Shown: in pieces, positions 33,023 to 44,865 of the stretch | Layout of the letters: each line of letters starts with the position of its first letter | Numbering within the stretch: position 1 is the first letter of the stretch | From: Leuctra nigra | Lineage: Eukaryota; Arthropoda; Insecta; Plecoptera; Leuctridae | Reading direction: 5' to 3' | Assembly: GCA_934045905.1 (NCBI GenBank) | Contig: OW203764.1 | Span: forward strand, 32,281,629 to 32,345,628 | DNA length: 64,000 nt | Notes under the pieces: model-generated | Seen by the model: the letters and a program-made list of their open reading frames with translations, nothing else | Databases searched by the model: none | Told to the model about the DNA's origin: nothing | Program-made: the position numbers and the translations under genes

Positions 33023-34306
33023 CTAGGAAAACGCTCTGTGTATAGCGTTGATGAGCGAGCACGGATACGCGCAACACCTCGAACCGAAATTCTGTCTATC
33101 AAAAATATCATTAACAATAATTCTTGAATTTCGTCAGACTTGTATAAAAATCTCAAAATATTTCGAAAATATAAGTCCCTATCAATAACCATGCAAAGAT
33201 TTAAGTTGATCGATTGAACCTTTATGATTGAACTGTTCCTTGTTAATATTCAAAATTTATGAACGGAACGGATATCTTTCAAAAAATATACCTGGGACCA
33301 CTCATATGATAATAGTGTGTTCACTTACACAACATTAGATCAATCTGGAACGGTCATCAGTTTTATATACGTTTGAAAGTTTCTGCTCAAACTACCTTGG
33401 AACTATGAAGAGTCGAAGTTGCCGTGATCAACATTTTCGAGTAATTTGACAGCCAATAGACCAAAACATAAACTAAACGCGCATGCCCAATCCGCCATTT
33501 TCTCTTCCAGGTATGTGTGACATTCAGTCAAGGCACTTATATGTCAATCGTATAACTATAGTTCAGTAAAAGTTATAACTACATCGCGAAATAACAGAAA
33601 TTGATGCTTACCTCAGTGTCAACATTCAAATACAATCAGCATATTTCATTTCAGCACATATTCATACACATTCTTGTGAAAACTAGATGTCTATTCACCA
33701 AAATCACCATTTGACAAACGCATTTGTTTTTATCACGGCCTTCTGAATCTTTTCTGATTAAGCTCATTCTGACTTGGAACATGCGCACTAAAGAGTGGTC
33801 ACACATAGTGACACGCCCTTTTTTAGTTCGCTTTGAGGGCGCCACTAGTTTATGTTTTGGTCTATTAAACACAGATTTGTCTGAACATTGTCAAAAATAC
33901 AGATAATGTTGGTCCCAATGACCATGCAAAGTTTTAAATTGATCGGTCAAACGGTTCTAATTTAAATATCAAAAAACACATGAAATATGGGTTTAAATTT
34001 TAACGAATGAGATAATTTGGCTGAAACTTTGTAAGATTGGGGACAATGTTGGTCGTAATGACTTCTAAAAATTTCAAATTGATCGGACCAACCAACGAAA
34101 GATTTTTTTTTTAAATGTGAACCAATCACAGGATACACTTTCAAATACGAACCCAGAGACGGCGTAGATTACGTTAGTATGTGTACAACATTTCAGATCG
34201 ATTGGTTGTGCGGTTTGACCTGGGCAGTGCAGGCAAAATAAACACACACACACACACACACAGAAAGTGCCAAGAGTTCCGTGGTGACGCTCGCTACGCT
34301 CGCTCA
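33023..34306 (-). mobile_element. GAGCGAGC/ACGCGTT repeat-family copy with a TA-flanked element inside
   Basis: It begins CTAGGAAAACGCTCTGTG...GATGAGCGAGC and ends CGCTCGCTACGCTCGCTC. It is the reverse complement of the family copy at 50486-51404 across nearly its full length. The segment 33459-33862 is extra and is a separate insertion. An (AC)n tract lies at about 34241-34262. Confidence 0.8.
33459..33862. mobile_element. 404-bp TA-flanked (mariner-type) MITE
   Basis: The ends GACCAAAACATAAACTA and TAGTTTATGTTTTGGTC are perfect inverted repeats flanked by TA (33457-33458, 33863-33864). Comparison with the intact family copy at 50486 shows this block is absent there, confirming an insertion. 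Confidence 0.82.
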
Positions 34307-34309
34307 AAT

Positions 34310-36430
34310 ATCAAATGATCTTGAATCCCACCCACATGGCACTTGGCCCGGTGTCAGGTGTTAGTGCTGATAGTAATTGGAAGAAGGAAATGTTCATATC
34401 AAGAGAGCGTCGGTGGAATTTGTGAATTAAATGAAAAATACTAACTAGTACGTATGTATACACAAGAGAGAATATGTGTTTGTAGTTTTAGTGGCCAAAG
34501 TTATAAAATGTGCAGAGACAAGAAAATGCTTTGGAAAATGCTGTGTAAACGCGTTGATAAGCGAGCCTGTGAAATGCCTGGAAACCCTTGACCACGGCTT
34601 TACTTTCAGATTATCCATCAGTAAAGCCATAGTATAAACCATAAATACATTTTCCCAAAGACGCCGGACTTGGCTAAAAGATCACGATGACAATGAATCT
34701 TTTGTAAAAAAAATAATAATCACAAAAAAGATATTCAAGCCGTAATTGATTAAAACGTAGACGTCTCATGATACTTCGTCGTTAAAACATGCTACATAAA
34801 GATCGTCACTGCTACATAAAGTCCTGACAAGAAAAAAATTATCATAGGTAAGTATTATTTATTTTCACAGCGCAAAGAATGTCGACTCTCGCGTGTTGAG
34901 AGCAGACGTGGGAATGAATGTCTGGTTGTACAAGATTATTGTGTATCGCACGAGTAGTGGGTACGTGTTATGCAGAGTAATTGATGGCTGGAGTGAGTGT
35001 AACACCCCGTGCTGGCACGGCCCCTCTCTCTCATCGCACTCTCCACGAGGAGCACGCCATCCCCCGTGCCCGCAGCCACGCATGCAGCGGCTTCCAAGGC
35101 CACGGAGCACGACACTGACATCATGTTTCGGGGGAGAATTAGGAAATTAATCAAGTTTTTATGGTTGTTTAATAGTCAGGGTCAAAGTCGTAATAATAAG
35201 CCCTAATTGCTTTATAAAGTTTCATTTCTCGGTTATAATGGGCCAATTCCGAAATTACTTGGGCAGGTCTGTTTTCACATGCAGTTTGATTGTCAAGTTA
35301 CACTTACAGCAATTCATTCTTGGCAAGAGACACTATTTACAGAAATATGGCGCCTTTCAATTCAATTTAAAATATTTTAAATCAAGCACCTGATATTTTA
35401 CAGTGCTCAATGGCGTTGGAACAAACGCAACTATTGAAAACAATTCATAATTGAAATATACCTAGATGCGGTACTGAAGCATCAAAACAAGCTTCATCGT
35501 TAAAATCATTGTCTTTGGAACAAATAATTTCATTTTAAATAATTGTTTGTTAAATTTGCCTCTTCCATAAGGAAACCTGAGCAAACCGAGTCAGATTTTC
35601 GCGATTATCTCTGTAGATATAAAAGTGCAATAGTTAGGTTTGTGAATGGAAGCTTGTGCACGGAATGAAATCACGAATAGAACTTGAACATCAAACTTCA
35701 CTCGGAAAGTTTTATAGGAACGAGACCCGCACCCAGATCATTTCTATCCTGGTTTATTGGTCATTTATTGTGCGAGTGTTTTATTGGAAATACGGTTTTG
35801 GTACGCACGCTAAGAATTTGTCTGCATTGCGTATTCATCTATTTAAAAGGGTTCTAAAGACCATTAAGTCTCCATAGACTGTCTAAAGTCAATCATAGGT
35901 CCAATAGGCTGTCCTTGAATTTCAATTAAATTATAGAGTCATAGATCTAATAATACTATACTTGGATATGAAGTTCAACACTAAAAGATGAGGGGAAACC
36001 TCAAAGCATTTTATTTAGTTCTTGGTTAGGAGTTTAGAAAAGCACACAATTTTCCTTCATGCCGTCTGTTTCCACAGCCATCTCATTTCATCTTCAAACA
36101 TCTCACCACCACAGCGTCGAAGATAAATATCAGTTCGGAATGTGTGCATACGGAAGGCTGTGCCGATACTTAACAATATTTCGCATTCTATTTTCGTTGA
36201 AAGCACTTCGAAGCGGTAGAAGTGTCTTCACAATGAAGGTGTTTGCTTCTTCCGGGTTTGTTATATTCACAGCGTCTTGATCACTTCCGTGAAAAAGCTT
36301 TCACCCAATTAATCATGCTCATGGTTGTTTGCGCCATCCATCAGCGGTGTGTGGAGTAGTGCCTTGTACTCGGTTACATCGCTGAGAAAGCATCACTTCG
36401 ATAGACATGCACTTTATGAACACACGATGA
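34310..36430. other. No gene recognised; one GC-rich island at about 34990-35130
   Basis: Mostly AT-rich. The island at 34990-35130 is open in two + frames (one contains PLSLIALSTRSTPSPVPA) and one - frame, but has no convincing acceptor-donor pair. It could be an exon or a CpG patch. Confidence 0.35.
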
Positions 36431-36434
36431 ATTA

Positions 36435-37286
36435 CTAGGAGAACGCTGTGTAACGCGTTGATAAGCGAGCATTCGTGTTGCATGTGAAATCATAGGGTGT
36501 GAAAGTTGCTGCTCTATGACCTTGGAAATGCTGGGAAGACAGTGTAGACAATCCTCTAAAAGACAATGCGTCCAAGGAGCGAACAGTGATATTTTTCTTT
36601 GCATTTCTTAGAATAAATTTGACACATAATTCAAAAACACAGCAAAACATTTCGGTTAATTGTCAATAACTCTTGAAGTTCTTAACAGATGTGTATATTT
36701 GTTTTATGCAAGTTGAGATGTTGCTGAACACAGATATGGTATTATTTTTGTTGTGAGATGAATAGTTTTCAAGGAATTAATTTACAAAGATTGATATATT
36801 TCTTGCAATTTTAAAACAAGAAAATTGGCAATGACATCACAATCTGCTATATTGCCATGGCAACAAAGAAATCACCATGGTAACACATTGTTGGAGACTT
36901 GGAAATGACATCACAATCCTGATTCTTGTTGCCTGCCGTTTTTCCCGCCCAAAATATCCAATGACATTTGAATTTGATTTTTGTGAATGAAAATTTAAAT
37001 TTTGCTGGTGATGTGTTATTGTTATTGTTATATGTGTTGATATGAACAAATTAACTGGAATAAAATTTCAAGAGACTTCCCTAACAATGAAAAATTTGAA
37101 GTTGATCGGTCAAACGGTTTCAGTATCAATTCTCAAACACTAACATTGTCTAAAAACTAGACACGGACCTCCATATTATAATATTAACGTATGTACAATA
37201 TTTCAGATCAGTTGGTTGAACGTAGAAAGTACGTAGACCCACACAGAGAACGATGTCACAAGAGTACCGTGGTGTGGCTCGCTTAA
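36435..37286 (-). mobile_element. GAGCGAGC/ACGCGTT repeat-family copy fused to a second repeat (R2)
   Basis: The left end CTAGGAGAACGCTGTGTAACGC...GATAAGCGAGC and right end GTACCGTGGTGTGGCTCGC match the family. The middle (about 36740-37075) is a different repeat marked by GCCATGGCAACAAAG, CACCATGGTAACACATTGTTGG and TTTTTCCCGCC. This R2 unit recurs at about 37800-38165, 51418-51660 and 53870-54180. Confidence 0.7.
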
Positions 37287-37501
37287 ATGTCACACGTGTT
37301 AGCAGTGTGATGAGATGAAAATAATAGACGATATGATCACGTAACGCGTGCTAGGTGCTATCCAGAGCAATGGACATTGGATTTAATATCCAATTCAAAT
37401 GCAATGGATGAGATTTAACACGTTGACGAGATCAACACGTGCCACTGTGCCACGTGATCACCCATGACACGTGTCCCTTATGACGTCAGAAGCGGAAGAG
37501 T

Positions 37502-37675
37502 CACAAGGCCCGGGGTCTGACGCTTCAAGGGGCCCCACAAGGCCCGGGGTCTAACGCTTCAAGGGGCCCACAAGCCCCGGGGTTTGACTTTTCAAGGGGC
37601 CCATAAGGCCCGGGGTCTGACGCTTCAAGGGGCCCCACAAGGCCCGGGATCTGACGCTTCAAGGGGGCCGTAGAA
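37502..37675. repeat. GC-rich tandem repeat, about 35-bp unit, five copies
   Basis: The unit is GGCCCGGGGTCTGACGCTTC followed by AAGGGGCCCACAA, with small length changes and one diverged copy (GGTTTGACTTTTC). On the minus strand it is open and encodes a PLEALDPGPCG-type repeat, which I take as compositional. Confidence 0.85.
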
Positions 37676-37799
37676 ACAAGGGAAAGGGCCCGTAAAACAG
37701 ATTGGAGAAGGAAATAAATGAAATTGTGAATAGGGAACTCCAATAGTTGTGTAGAATGGATTATAGACGTGAAATATTGAAAGTATGTATGTGTATGAT

Positions 37800-38165
37800 G
37801 TAGACAAAGAAAACATTATTTGTTGTCGGATGAATAGTTTTCAAGTAATGGATACAGAAAGATTGATAGAAATCTCCAATATCAAAATAATAACCGTGTT
37901 TTAAAGCAGCAATATCGGCATTGACGTTATGGGGCTCAGCATTGCCATGGCATCAAAGTATTCACCATGGTAACACATTGTTCTGGACTTAGAAATGACA
38001 TCACCGGGCTGCCCATACGTCACCCATAAACTTTCCCGCCAAAATGTCACATGAAATTTCAATTTGATATTTTATGAATGAAATGTTAACTTTTTCGTGT
38101 CAAAAGTGTTTTGTCATTGTTTTTTGTGTTGACATTTACAAATTTACAATAAAAAAATATTGTAT
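37800..38165. mobile_element. R2 repeat copy
   Basis: It shares TTGTTGTCGGATGAATAGTTTTCAAG, CCATGGTAACACATTGTT, CTTTCCCGCCAAAATGTCAC and an AAT-rich end with the other R2 copies. No coding capacity and unresolved termini. Confidence 0.65.
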
Positions 38166-40404
38166 AGTTTTAATATTGTGAAGTATTTTTTTACCGTAAA
38201 ATAAGAAAAATAGTCTCGGATACAAACATATCCCGGATATTCGGGGCAGTCCGCCTCTGAATCAAGTAGCAAAGTATCTGCTTAGTTATTATCATATATT
38301 ATTTTCTATTTTTATACATTCAATGTACTACAATGGTCAAGTCCAAATTATTTGTATCAATGTAAAGTTCAACACATCCACGAGTTTCGTTTAAAATCTC
38401 ATTGATATCCTGTTTTGCTATTCACGAGAGTGGCAAGATTTCACGCAAACAAACCTCCACCATTTGTAAACAAATCCAACATCTGCCACCATTTGTAGAA
38501 AAATTAAACCAGCTCATTTCTCCAATATTAGCTAATTTACACAGTTCCAATGATTGATCATGATGATCCACAAGTGGCCAAATTGTTTTAGCGACCTTTA
38601 GTTGTGTTCTTTTTATAAGTGCTCAACGCAATTACAATATGCCAAATAACATTTTTTATTGTTATAAACGAATTTTTAGATATTTGAGCAAACATTCTTT
38701 TATTTTTAATTTAGAATCCACTGCCTTCCTGGTGTATTAGTTTGTGTACTGACAGTACATCTAATTTTTCCACTTGAATCGATTTCAGCGCATTCTGGTG
38801 GTTTACGTGCGCGGTAGAAATCCTCCATTAACATAATAATTTATACACCAACTTTGTTTCACGAATTCGAAATAACTGAACAAAAATGTTGTTAAAACTT
38901 TCAGTGGAGTGTTTTGTCTTCAATTTTCTAGCAATTAATTTCCTTGAAGTCTCATCTCCTCAAGGCTTCTCACACAATAAGATCTCCGCAATTAATTCAA
39001 GAATGTCTTCTTTACCAACCCCATGAATTCCTTGCAAAACTTTAAACCGCGTGGATTATCTAGAAGGCCAAGGTTGTTCGAGGAAGGGAAAAGCATTCCA
39101 CGGCCATCATGAACACGAGCAAGCACGAGCTTGCCAAACCGACTCGCTGCTGACATTTTGATTATTTTTAATCTGAATTATTTTTGACGACGTGCGGCGT
39201 ACAACCAGCGTGATTCATGATGTGAAACCGTGTTGTGTGTTGCGAGAAGTTTTGCACGTGATTAAATAGATGAAACTCATCAGAACACGAGTTGATTGCT
39301 TCGCAGGATTCACGGCCAGGGTTTATTGTCTTGTTTCCAGTTGTAATGTTGAAAGTTCAAGGTTTTGTTAATAGGTGGACCAATCAGAGGGCAGCATGGG
39401 CAGTATGTGAGGTTCCTGTGGCAAAAATATAATAATAAAAAAACACACATAAAAATACGTATTTTTAAAAAATACATGAACAATATGAAGTTATGAGCCA
39501 AACACAAGGGTCGCCAGTCAATCAAAATATTTAAATTTTGTTCGAACTTTTCTTTTAAAATTTCTTTTCTGTATTGCATTTTGGTATCCATGAAACTCAA
39601 TTCCGACTCGATTTTAGCGTTTTTGAAAATAGCCAATAGGCAGTGAAGTTGGGTCGTATTCGTCTGAAATACGCATGCACAAGGGGCAGTAACGCCAGGG
39701 GTAACTAAACGCAATTTGGGTATCAACTTGCCGTTATACGCTGGCGTATGAAAGCGTTTATAGAAACCTATTCAAAACGAGTTTCATTTACCAGGACTAT
39801 TTTCGTATTTAAGTAGGGGCAATTCGGAATTGATTTCCTTTCGAAGAAAAGTTACGTAAGTTGGAATCATCTTGTACCTAATTATAGATCATTGATGGTT
39901 TGGTTGATTTTATTTGAGTTCGGAAAGTCTCCTGTTCATAGCAACGAATTTCCATCCAATTAGTATCATTCTATTAAAGTGCGTCGTAAAAACTCTAAGA
40001 AAAACATTGCGTCATGGTCCGGTAGTTTGATTATTTCTCGCTCAATTGTTTCCACCGTCTCACCTCTAAAAATGCGTTCTTGACGGCAATCGCCACATCC
40101 CAATGTTTGTATATCCGAAGCGAATACAATGAAACATGCCAAGAGATGATGTGCTAAAATAACTGTGACTGATTCAACACAACTGCGGACGCCATCTTGA
40201 AAGCACTTGAGCTGTCAAACTGATGCCAACCTTCTTGCGTTGCGTGCAATTGGAGTCGTAGCAAGCAACTCGTAAATCGAGTACAGACTGTGATTTTGTT
40301 TGCCGCATAAAATGGATTTTGTTCGAGAGACTTTCTGCCTGGTGTGTGAATTGACTTGGTAACCATGGCAGTGTGATTTTGTTGTGAAAAACGGATAAAG
40401 ACCA
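38166..40404. other. No gene recognised
   Basis: AT-rich. A 138-codon minus-strand frame at 39310-39726 has no recognisable domain and skewed, low-complexity composition; I do not call it a gene. Confidence 0.45.
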
Positions 40405-40544
40405 GGGGTGGGATTACATAAAATGAGAACTACCTTGTCACGGTGACCGAGACGGTGACAAGCTTCTCATCTCAATGTTATTCACGGCCTTCCAGGGTCT
40501 TGTCACCGTGATAAGTAAGTTATCATTTTATGTGATCGCACCCC
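40405..40544. mobile_element. 140-bp MITE with GGGGTG(G/C)GAT ends
   Basis: GGGGTGGGATTACATAAAATGAGAACTACCTTGTCACGGTG at the left pairs with the inverse of the right end (…CACCGTGATAAGTAAGTTATCATTTTATGTGATCGCACCCC). The arms are about 40 bp. Confidence 0.8.
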
Positions 40545-40547
40545 GGG

Positions 40548-40870
40548 GGTGTAGGAACTAAATTTGCAAGGGGGGGGGGGGGACAATATTGTAAAATAAC
40601 TTGAGCTGGAGATCTAGTGTCTACGAAGACAATGGGGGTCTGGGGGGAGGACCCCCCAACAAAATACGGGCTAGGGGCGCACGCCCCCGGAAATGTTTTG
40701 AATTTCATGACATCAATTTGGCGCATTTCAACGCGATTTTAACACTTTTTAAGCACTTTTTTTTCTTGACACATACATGTATAAGAACATAGGGAGGGGA
40801 ATTGAATCCGAGGGGGGGGGGGGGGTATTTTCTCCCCATTCCGCCCCCCCCCCCTTTCTACGCGCCTGAT
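40548..40870. mobile_element. Poly-G/poly-C repeat, boundaries approximate
   Basis: Contains GGGGGTGTAGGAACTAAATTTG, a G run, GGGGTCTGGGGGGAGGACCCCCC, GGGGCGCACGCCCCCGG, further G and C runs and CTACGCGCCTGATG. The layout resembles the element at 32042-32409. A similar left end starts near 63925 at the window edge. Confidence 0.55.
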
Positions 40871-41258
40871 GAAGACCAAACGTAGACTTTTCAAATAATG
40901 AAAACCTTGCAGATCGCTGAAACAACAGCTATTACTAAGGTCGAAAGAGTTTGTACTGTTTAATGAAAACTGCTATTTTTACACGAATTAAGTGATCGAT
41001 CGCAGCTGGTTCTCTAACCAGTCGATAGATACCTAAATAACATTTACATCTAGAATGTTAATGTTATTTTACTAATTCGACGTAGGTACCTTAATACATC
41101 AACTGATGAGGAGAACCAGAGGCGACTTATTAAAGTACATAAATAGCATCTTTTTAACAATGTACCGAAAGTCGGACTCGTACAATATTGCTCATTTAGT
41201 GAACAGACATGCCTTGCTTTTTAGGACAACCATAGTATATAGAGATGCCGCCGTTCAC

Positions 41259-41458
41259 NNNNNNNNNNNNNNNNNNNNNNNNNNNNNNNNNNNNNNNNNN
41301 NNNNNNNNNNNNNNNNNNNNNNNNNNNNNNNNNNNNNNNNNNNNNNNNNNNNNNNNNNNNNNNNNNNNNNNNNNNNNNNNNNNNNNNNNNNNNNNNNNNN
41401 NNNNNNNNNNNNNNNNNNNNNNNNNNNNNNNNNNNNNNNNNNNNNNNNNNNNNNNNNN
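41259..41458. other. Assembly gap of 200 N next to a GAT/GAC microsatellite
   Basis: Exactly 200 N, most likely a placeholder of unknown true size. (GAT/GAC)n follows at 41460-41512, suggesting that the break was caused by simple repeats. Confidence 0.97.
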
Positions 41459-42229
41459 ACGATGATGATGATGACGATGACGATGATGACGACGATGATG
41501 ATGATGAAGATGTGATGCTAATGATGATTATCGGGATGTTGCTTAACTCTACTCTCAGCCAGCATCTCCGACGCTTTCCGATCGCCATTATCGCTGATTC
41601 TGATTGACAGCTATATTATCGCCATTTAGTTCTAAAATAACCACCTAAAAGCTTGTAGCTGCTAAAAATACGCCCAGATCAATTCATGAAACCTAACAAA
41701 CAGCGGCGCTGCTATTCTCGTGTGGCTTGTCGTGGAACTCTTCTTGGAAATGTATAGTTTATAAACACAACATCGCGAGCGAAACATTGCCTGGCTGGCA
41801 GAGCAATGACCATAAACATTAATTATAAGTTTACATGCAATCAGAGGCTTTTTATACTTTATATTGTCCACTCCAGGGAATTAGAAAATATTCGATGTAA
41901 AATATTTGTCTGCAGTAAGTAGAGCTTACGAAAAATAAGATCAGTGCCATAATGTATTTATTTCTTACGGTAATGCCAGATAAATTGATATGCTTTGTTT
42001 CATAATATATCAGATAGTTTTGTTGTTGCTCAATGGTGTGGTGTGGTAGTTTTGTGGTTACCCGCAACATCTGGCCAAGGGGGGAATTCTCCCTGAAATT
42101 AAACAAATACCGAAACAATACGGAAAATATATTAAAAAACGTAATTATTTGAGAATTCGTTAACTGCGGCCTACATTTTTTCCCCTCCGCCAGATTTGAA
42201 TTTGCTGGCTTACGAATGATTGATGTACA

Positions 42230-42424
42230 CTCGGCCAAACAAAACTTGAACGTTGACCAAATTTGAATGACTGCTGGTCATCATGTCCCATTACCAATCA
42301 AAGCTTGTTATTATCATTGAAATGTGAGGTCACCTGCTAGAGTGAGGCAATGAGATCGCTTGGACTGACTTCTGATGGTGCGATCTTACATTTATCAGCC
42401 TTCAGATTTATTGAACGTTAAAAC
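42230..42424. mobile_element. Second copy of the ACTTGGCCAAAC MITE (inverted)
   Basis: It starts TCGGCCAAACAAAACTTGAACG and matches the reverse complement of 7847-8054, including CATTGAAATGTGAGGTCACC and GATGGTGCGATCTTACA. The last part of the far terminal repeat is lost. Confidence 0.78.
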
Positions 42425-42944
42425 TAGGAAATAATTTCAAATTGAAATTAATCTTTTATTGACGCATTTTCTTCCGTTAAACACATCTTAAACTTGATCA
42501 AAGTTCGTGTTCAAAAAGCACCAAAATGATTGAAATTGAGTAAAAATGTGCACACATTGCTCCGATCTGCGCCCCGTTTTATTTTAATGGGTACCTATCA
42601 CTTTGACAGACACCCCAAAGACGTATTAAAACATTTGCCCCTGGCATAATTCCCACGTGCAGAAGTCACAAGAATGACAAACGATCTCGCGTATTCTTCT
42701 CAGATCACTCGCACAGGGCTCTAAATCTATTTCCATATTTTCTATACCGCATAAGTGAAAATGCAAATACACGTCTCGTCTGCAAAGTAACCCATCACAC
42801 GCGATAACGCGCCTTTTCGCCCAAGGTTATTTACACTATCTGTATATGGTTGCGTGTTCCAACCTCATCCACTCCTGATATGATCCCTGGGGAGCGCGGG
42901 GGTCCCGTGGGACGCCTGGATGTAATGTGATCACGTGGTTTCAG

Positions 42945-43006
42945 ACCCGCGGGCCATGGTAGTGTCGAGGGCGCCAAACGCACAGAGGAAACCCAGCATT
43001 CAGGAG
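42945..43006 (+). CDS. Putative start exon of the second, unrecognised gene (CDS 42956-43006)
   Basis: A textbook small exon: acceptor GATCACGTGGTTTCAG, then 62 bases, then donor GTAAGTGG. It contains GGGCCATGG, a strong start context. The ATG at 42956 opens 17 codons (MVVSRAPNAQRKPSIQE) ending exactly at phase 0. That phase matches the acceptor before the exon at 57580. Another frame is also open through the exon, so the reading frame is inferred from the ATG and the downstream phase. RKPS would fit a basophilic kinase site. Confidence 0.5.
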
Positions 43007-43210
43007 GTAAGTGGACTGTAATACAATTTACACACCCGGGAGTCGGGTTCAGAAAATGCACTTTAAGAATAAGATGACAGTTTAGCACGAATAGACAAGA
43101 ACTTTCGAAGCTCGAGTCTAGAATCCGACTTACGAGAAAGGATATTATTGGCATTGGGACGTAATATGGTGTTGAAGTTTTGAGATAATTAGGTGATCAT
43201 TAATTTGTCA

Positions 43211-43789
43211 TTGAGCGAGCGAAGCGAGCGTTTCCTTTTTGCACTTTTGGCACGTTTTATGCTTTTTGTTTCATATATTGCCGGTATACAGGTCGCACTG
43301 TTTCTCAAATCGACCTGGAATTTTGCATCTCAGCGGGTTGCAGATATTTTTTTAAAATCCATTGGTTCAAATTTAAAAAAAAATCTTATTTGTTGATCGC
43401 ATTAATTTGAAATTTTGTAGACCAACATTTTATCAAATTTTACAAAGTTTCTACCAAATCTTCCAAATAAAAGAACCTTATCTGATTGGTCAGAAATCAA
43501 AATATTCCGATTAAGTTCAAATTTTGCATGGTGATTAAACTAACTTTATTTAATATCTTATGCATTTAGTTTTGAGAGAGCTGTTTAGAGAGATTTATCG
43601 AAAAGTTCTGGACTGTTGGACAGTCTGGCATGAACTGTTCTTCAATATTTCCGAGTGTATGGAAAGTTGGAAGTTACAATCAAAATCAGAAACAATTATC
43701 TTTGACTGTGTTGATCGTGTTGGGTTGGTGGATGTGTTGGTGAGCTCAGAGCTTGCTCATCAACGCATTACAACTAAGCGTTTTCCTAT
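43211..43789 (+). mobile_element. GAGCGAGC/ACGCGTT repeat-family copy
   Basis: It starts TTGAGCGAGCGAAGCGAGCG and ends GCTCATCAACGCATTACAACTAAGCGTTTTCCTAT, the two family termini, with an internally deleted middle compared with the 919-bp copy at 50486. Confidence 0.75.
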
Positions 43790-43857
43790 AGTCAAAGTAA
43801 CTGTTTTCTAACAGCAATTATGAGAGACATATGATTATGAGATTATGATTTTCTCAA

Positions 43858-43893
43858 TTGTTGAGAGAGAAGCTATAGCTTCTCTCTCAACAA
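43858..43893. repeat. Perfect 36-bp palindrome
   Basis: TTGTTGAGAGAGAAGCTA followed by its exact reverse complement, with no loop, centred between 43875 and 43876. It lies about 70 bp after a repeat-family copy. Function unknown. Confidence 0.9.
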
Positions 43894-44359
43894 GACGTCA
43901 CTATCTCAAATATTGCGGTTGTCTTCTTTGGTCGTCCCTTCTTTTATGAGACAGTGTGATTGATTTCGTGCATTATACATCAGAGATTGTAGACTTTACA
44001 GTTCAGTTCACTAATTAACATTATAAATAAAGTCTAAGTCAAAACTAGTTTAGCAACGTACTGTAAAATGCTCAACACTAACAAATTCCAACCACAAACC
44101 TTGATCTCATTGGAAACTATGTATGGATCAATCCAGACATTGGCTATGGTTTCTAAGTCATTTACATGCAGTTTGATCTTCCTAAAACGTCATTAGATAC
44201 CTGGACAATCAAACTGCAAGGGGTTGTCTTCACCCTCCTCCAGACCCAGACCCAGCCCACCTGGATCATTGCTAAACTCAAGCGCCACTATAGAGAGAAT
44301 GAGCTGCACTGTATGTATACTAGATGACTACACAGTTGTTAGTGATAGCATAGAACGAG

Positions 44360-44865
44360 GCGCGATCACTCGATAGCATATTTTTATTTATTTTTGAAAT
44401 TGCCATTTCAAAATCTTTTTACAACAGTTCAACTATATTGTAGTATAAAAGACTTATTTAATTCCTGTAGTTTGCAATTTCCGCCCAATAATGAGTTTTC
44501 AATTTGATGTTTTTTGAGAATGAACAAAACCATGGGAGGTATAGGAAAATCGTATCGAATTTGGTTAATAACTTTTAAAATGGTACACGTTGTTATTGTT
44601 TTCAATTTTTTCCTAATAGTATGTCCATAGATCTACCAGATTTTTTTTTGTTAAAATCTGACGGAACAAAAAAATTAGAACATAATTTTAGCTTAAAAAT
44701 GACACGATTTTACTTGGTTGCCATATAAGATAACATGGGGGAGAAAACTCAAATTATCTCAGAAACTAGACACGAGAAGTGTTTAATTTTTTCTGTGATT
44801 GTGTATTGCATGATTATCAATAAGTACACAAAAAATTATGAAGATCTGAGACTTTGCCTCGAGGT
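44360..44865. mobile_element. Second (inverted, shorter) copy of the 8937-9888 repeat
   Basis: It starts GCGATCACTCGATAGC and reads as the reverse complement of 9888-8937. It lacks the roughly 400-bp AT-rich block and ends at GCCTCGAG without the last terminal bases. Confidence 0.7.

Noticed and set aside
34990..35130. Thrombospondin type 1-like exon (GWSECNTPC)
   Set aside because: Only a few residues match, the rest of the domain is absent and there is no matching acceptor-donor pair.
39310..39726. 138-codon minus-strand frame
   Set aside because: AT-rich low-complexity sequence with Phe/Leu/Cys-rich runs, no domain and no splice context.
41106..41607. Open frames across the N gap
   Set aside because: They consist mostly of unknown bases and a GAT repeat; they carry no information.
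41852..42238. 128-codon minus-strand frame
   Set aside because: No recognisable motif; the frame runs into a MITE end, so it is probably chance.
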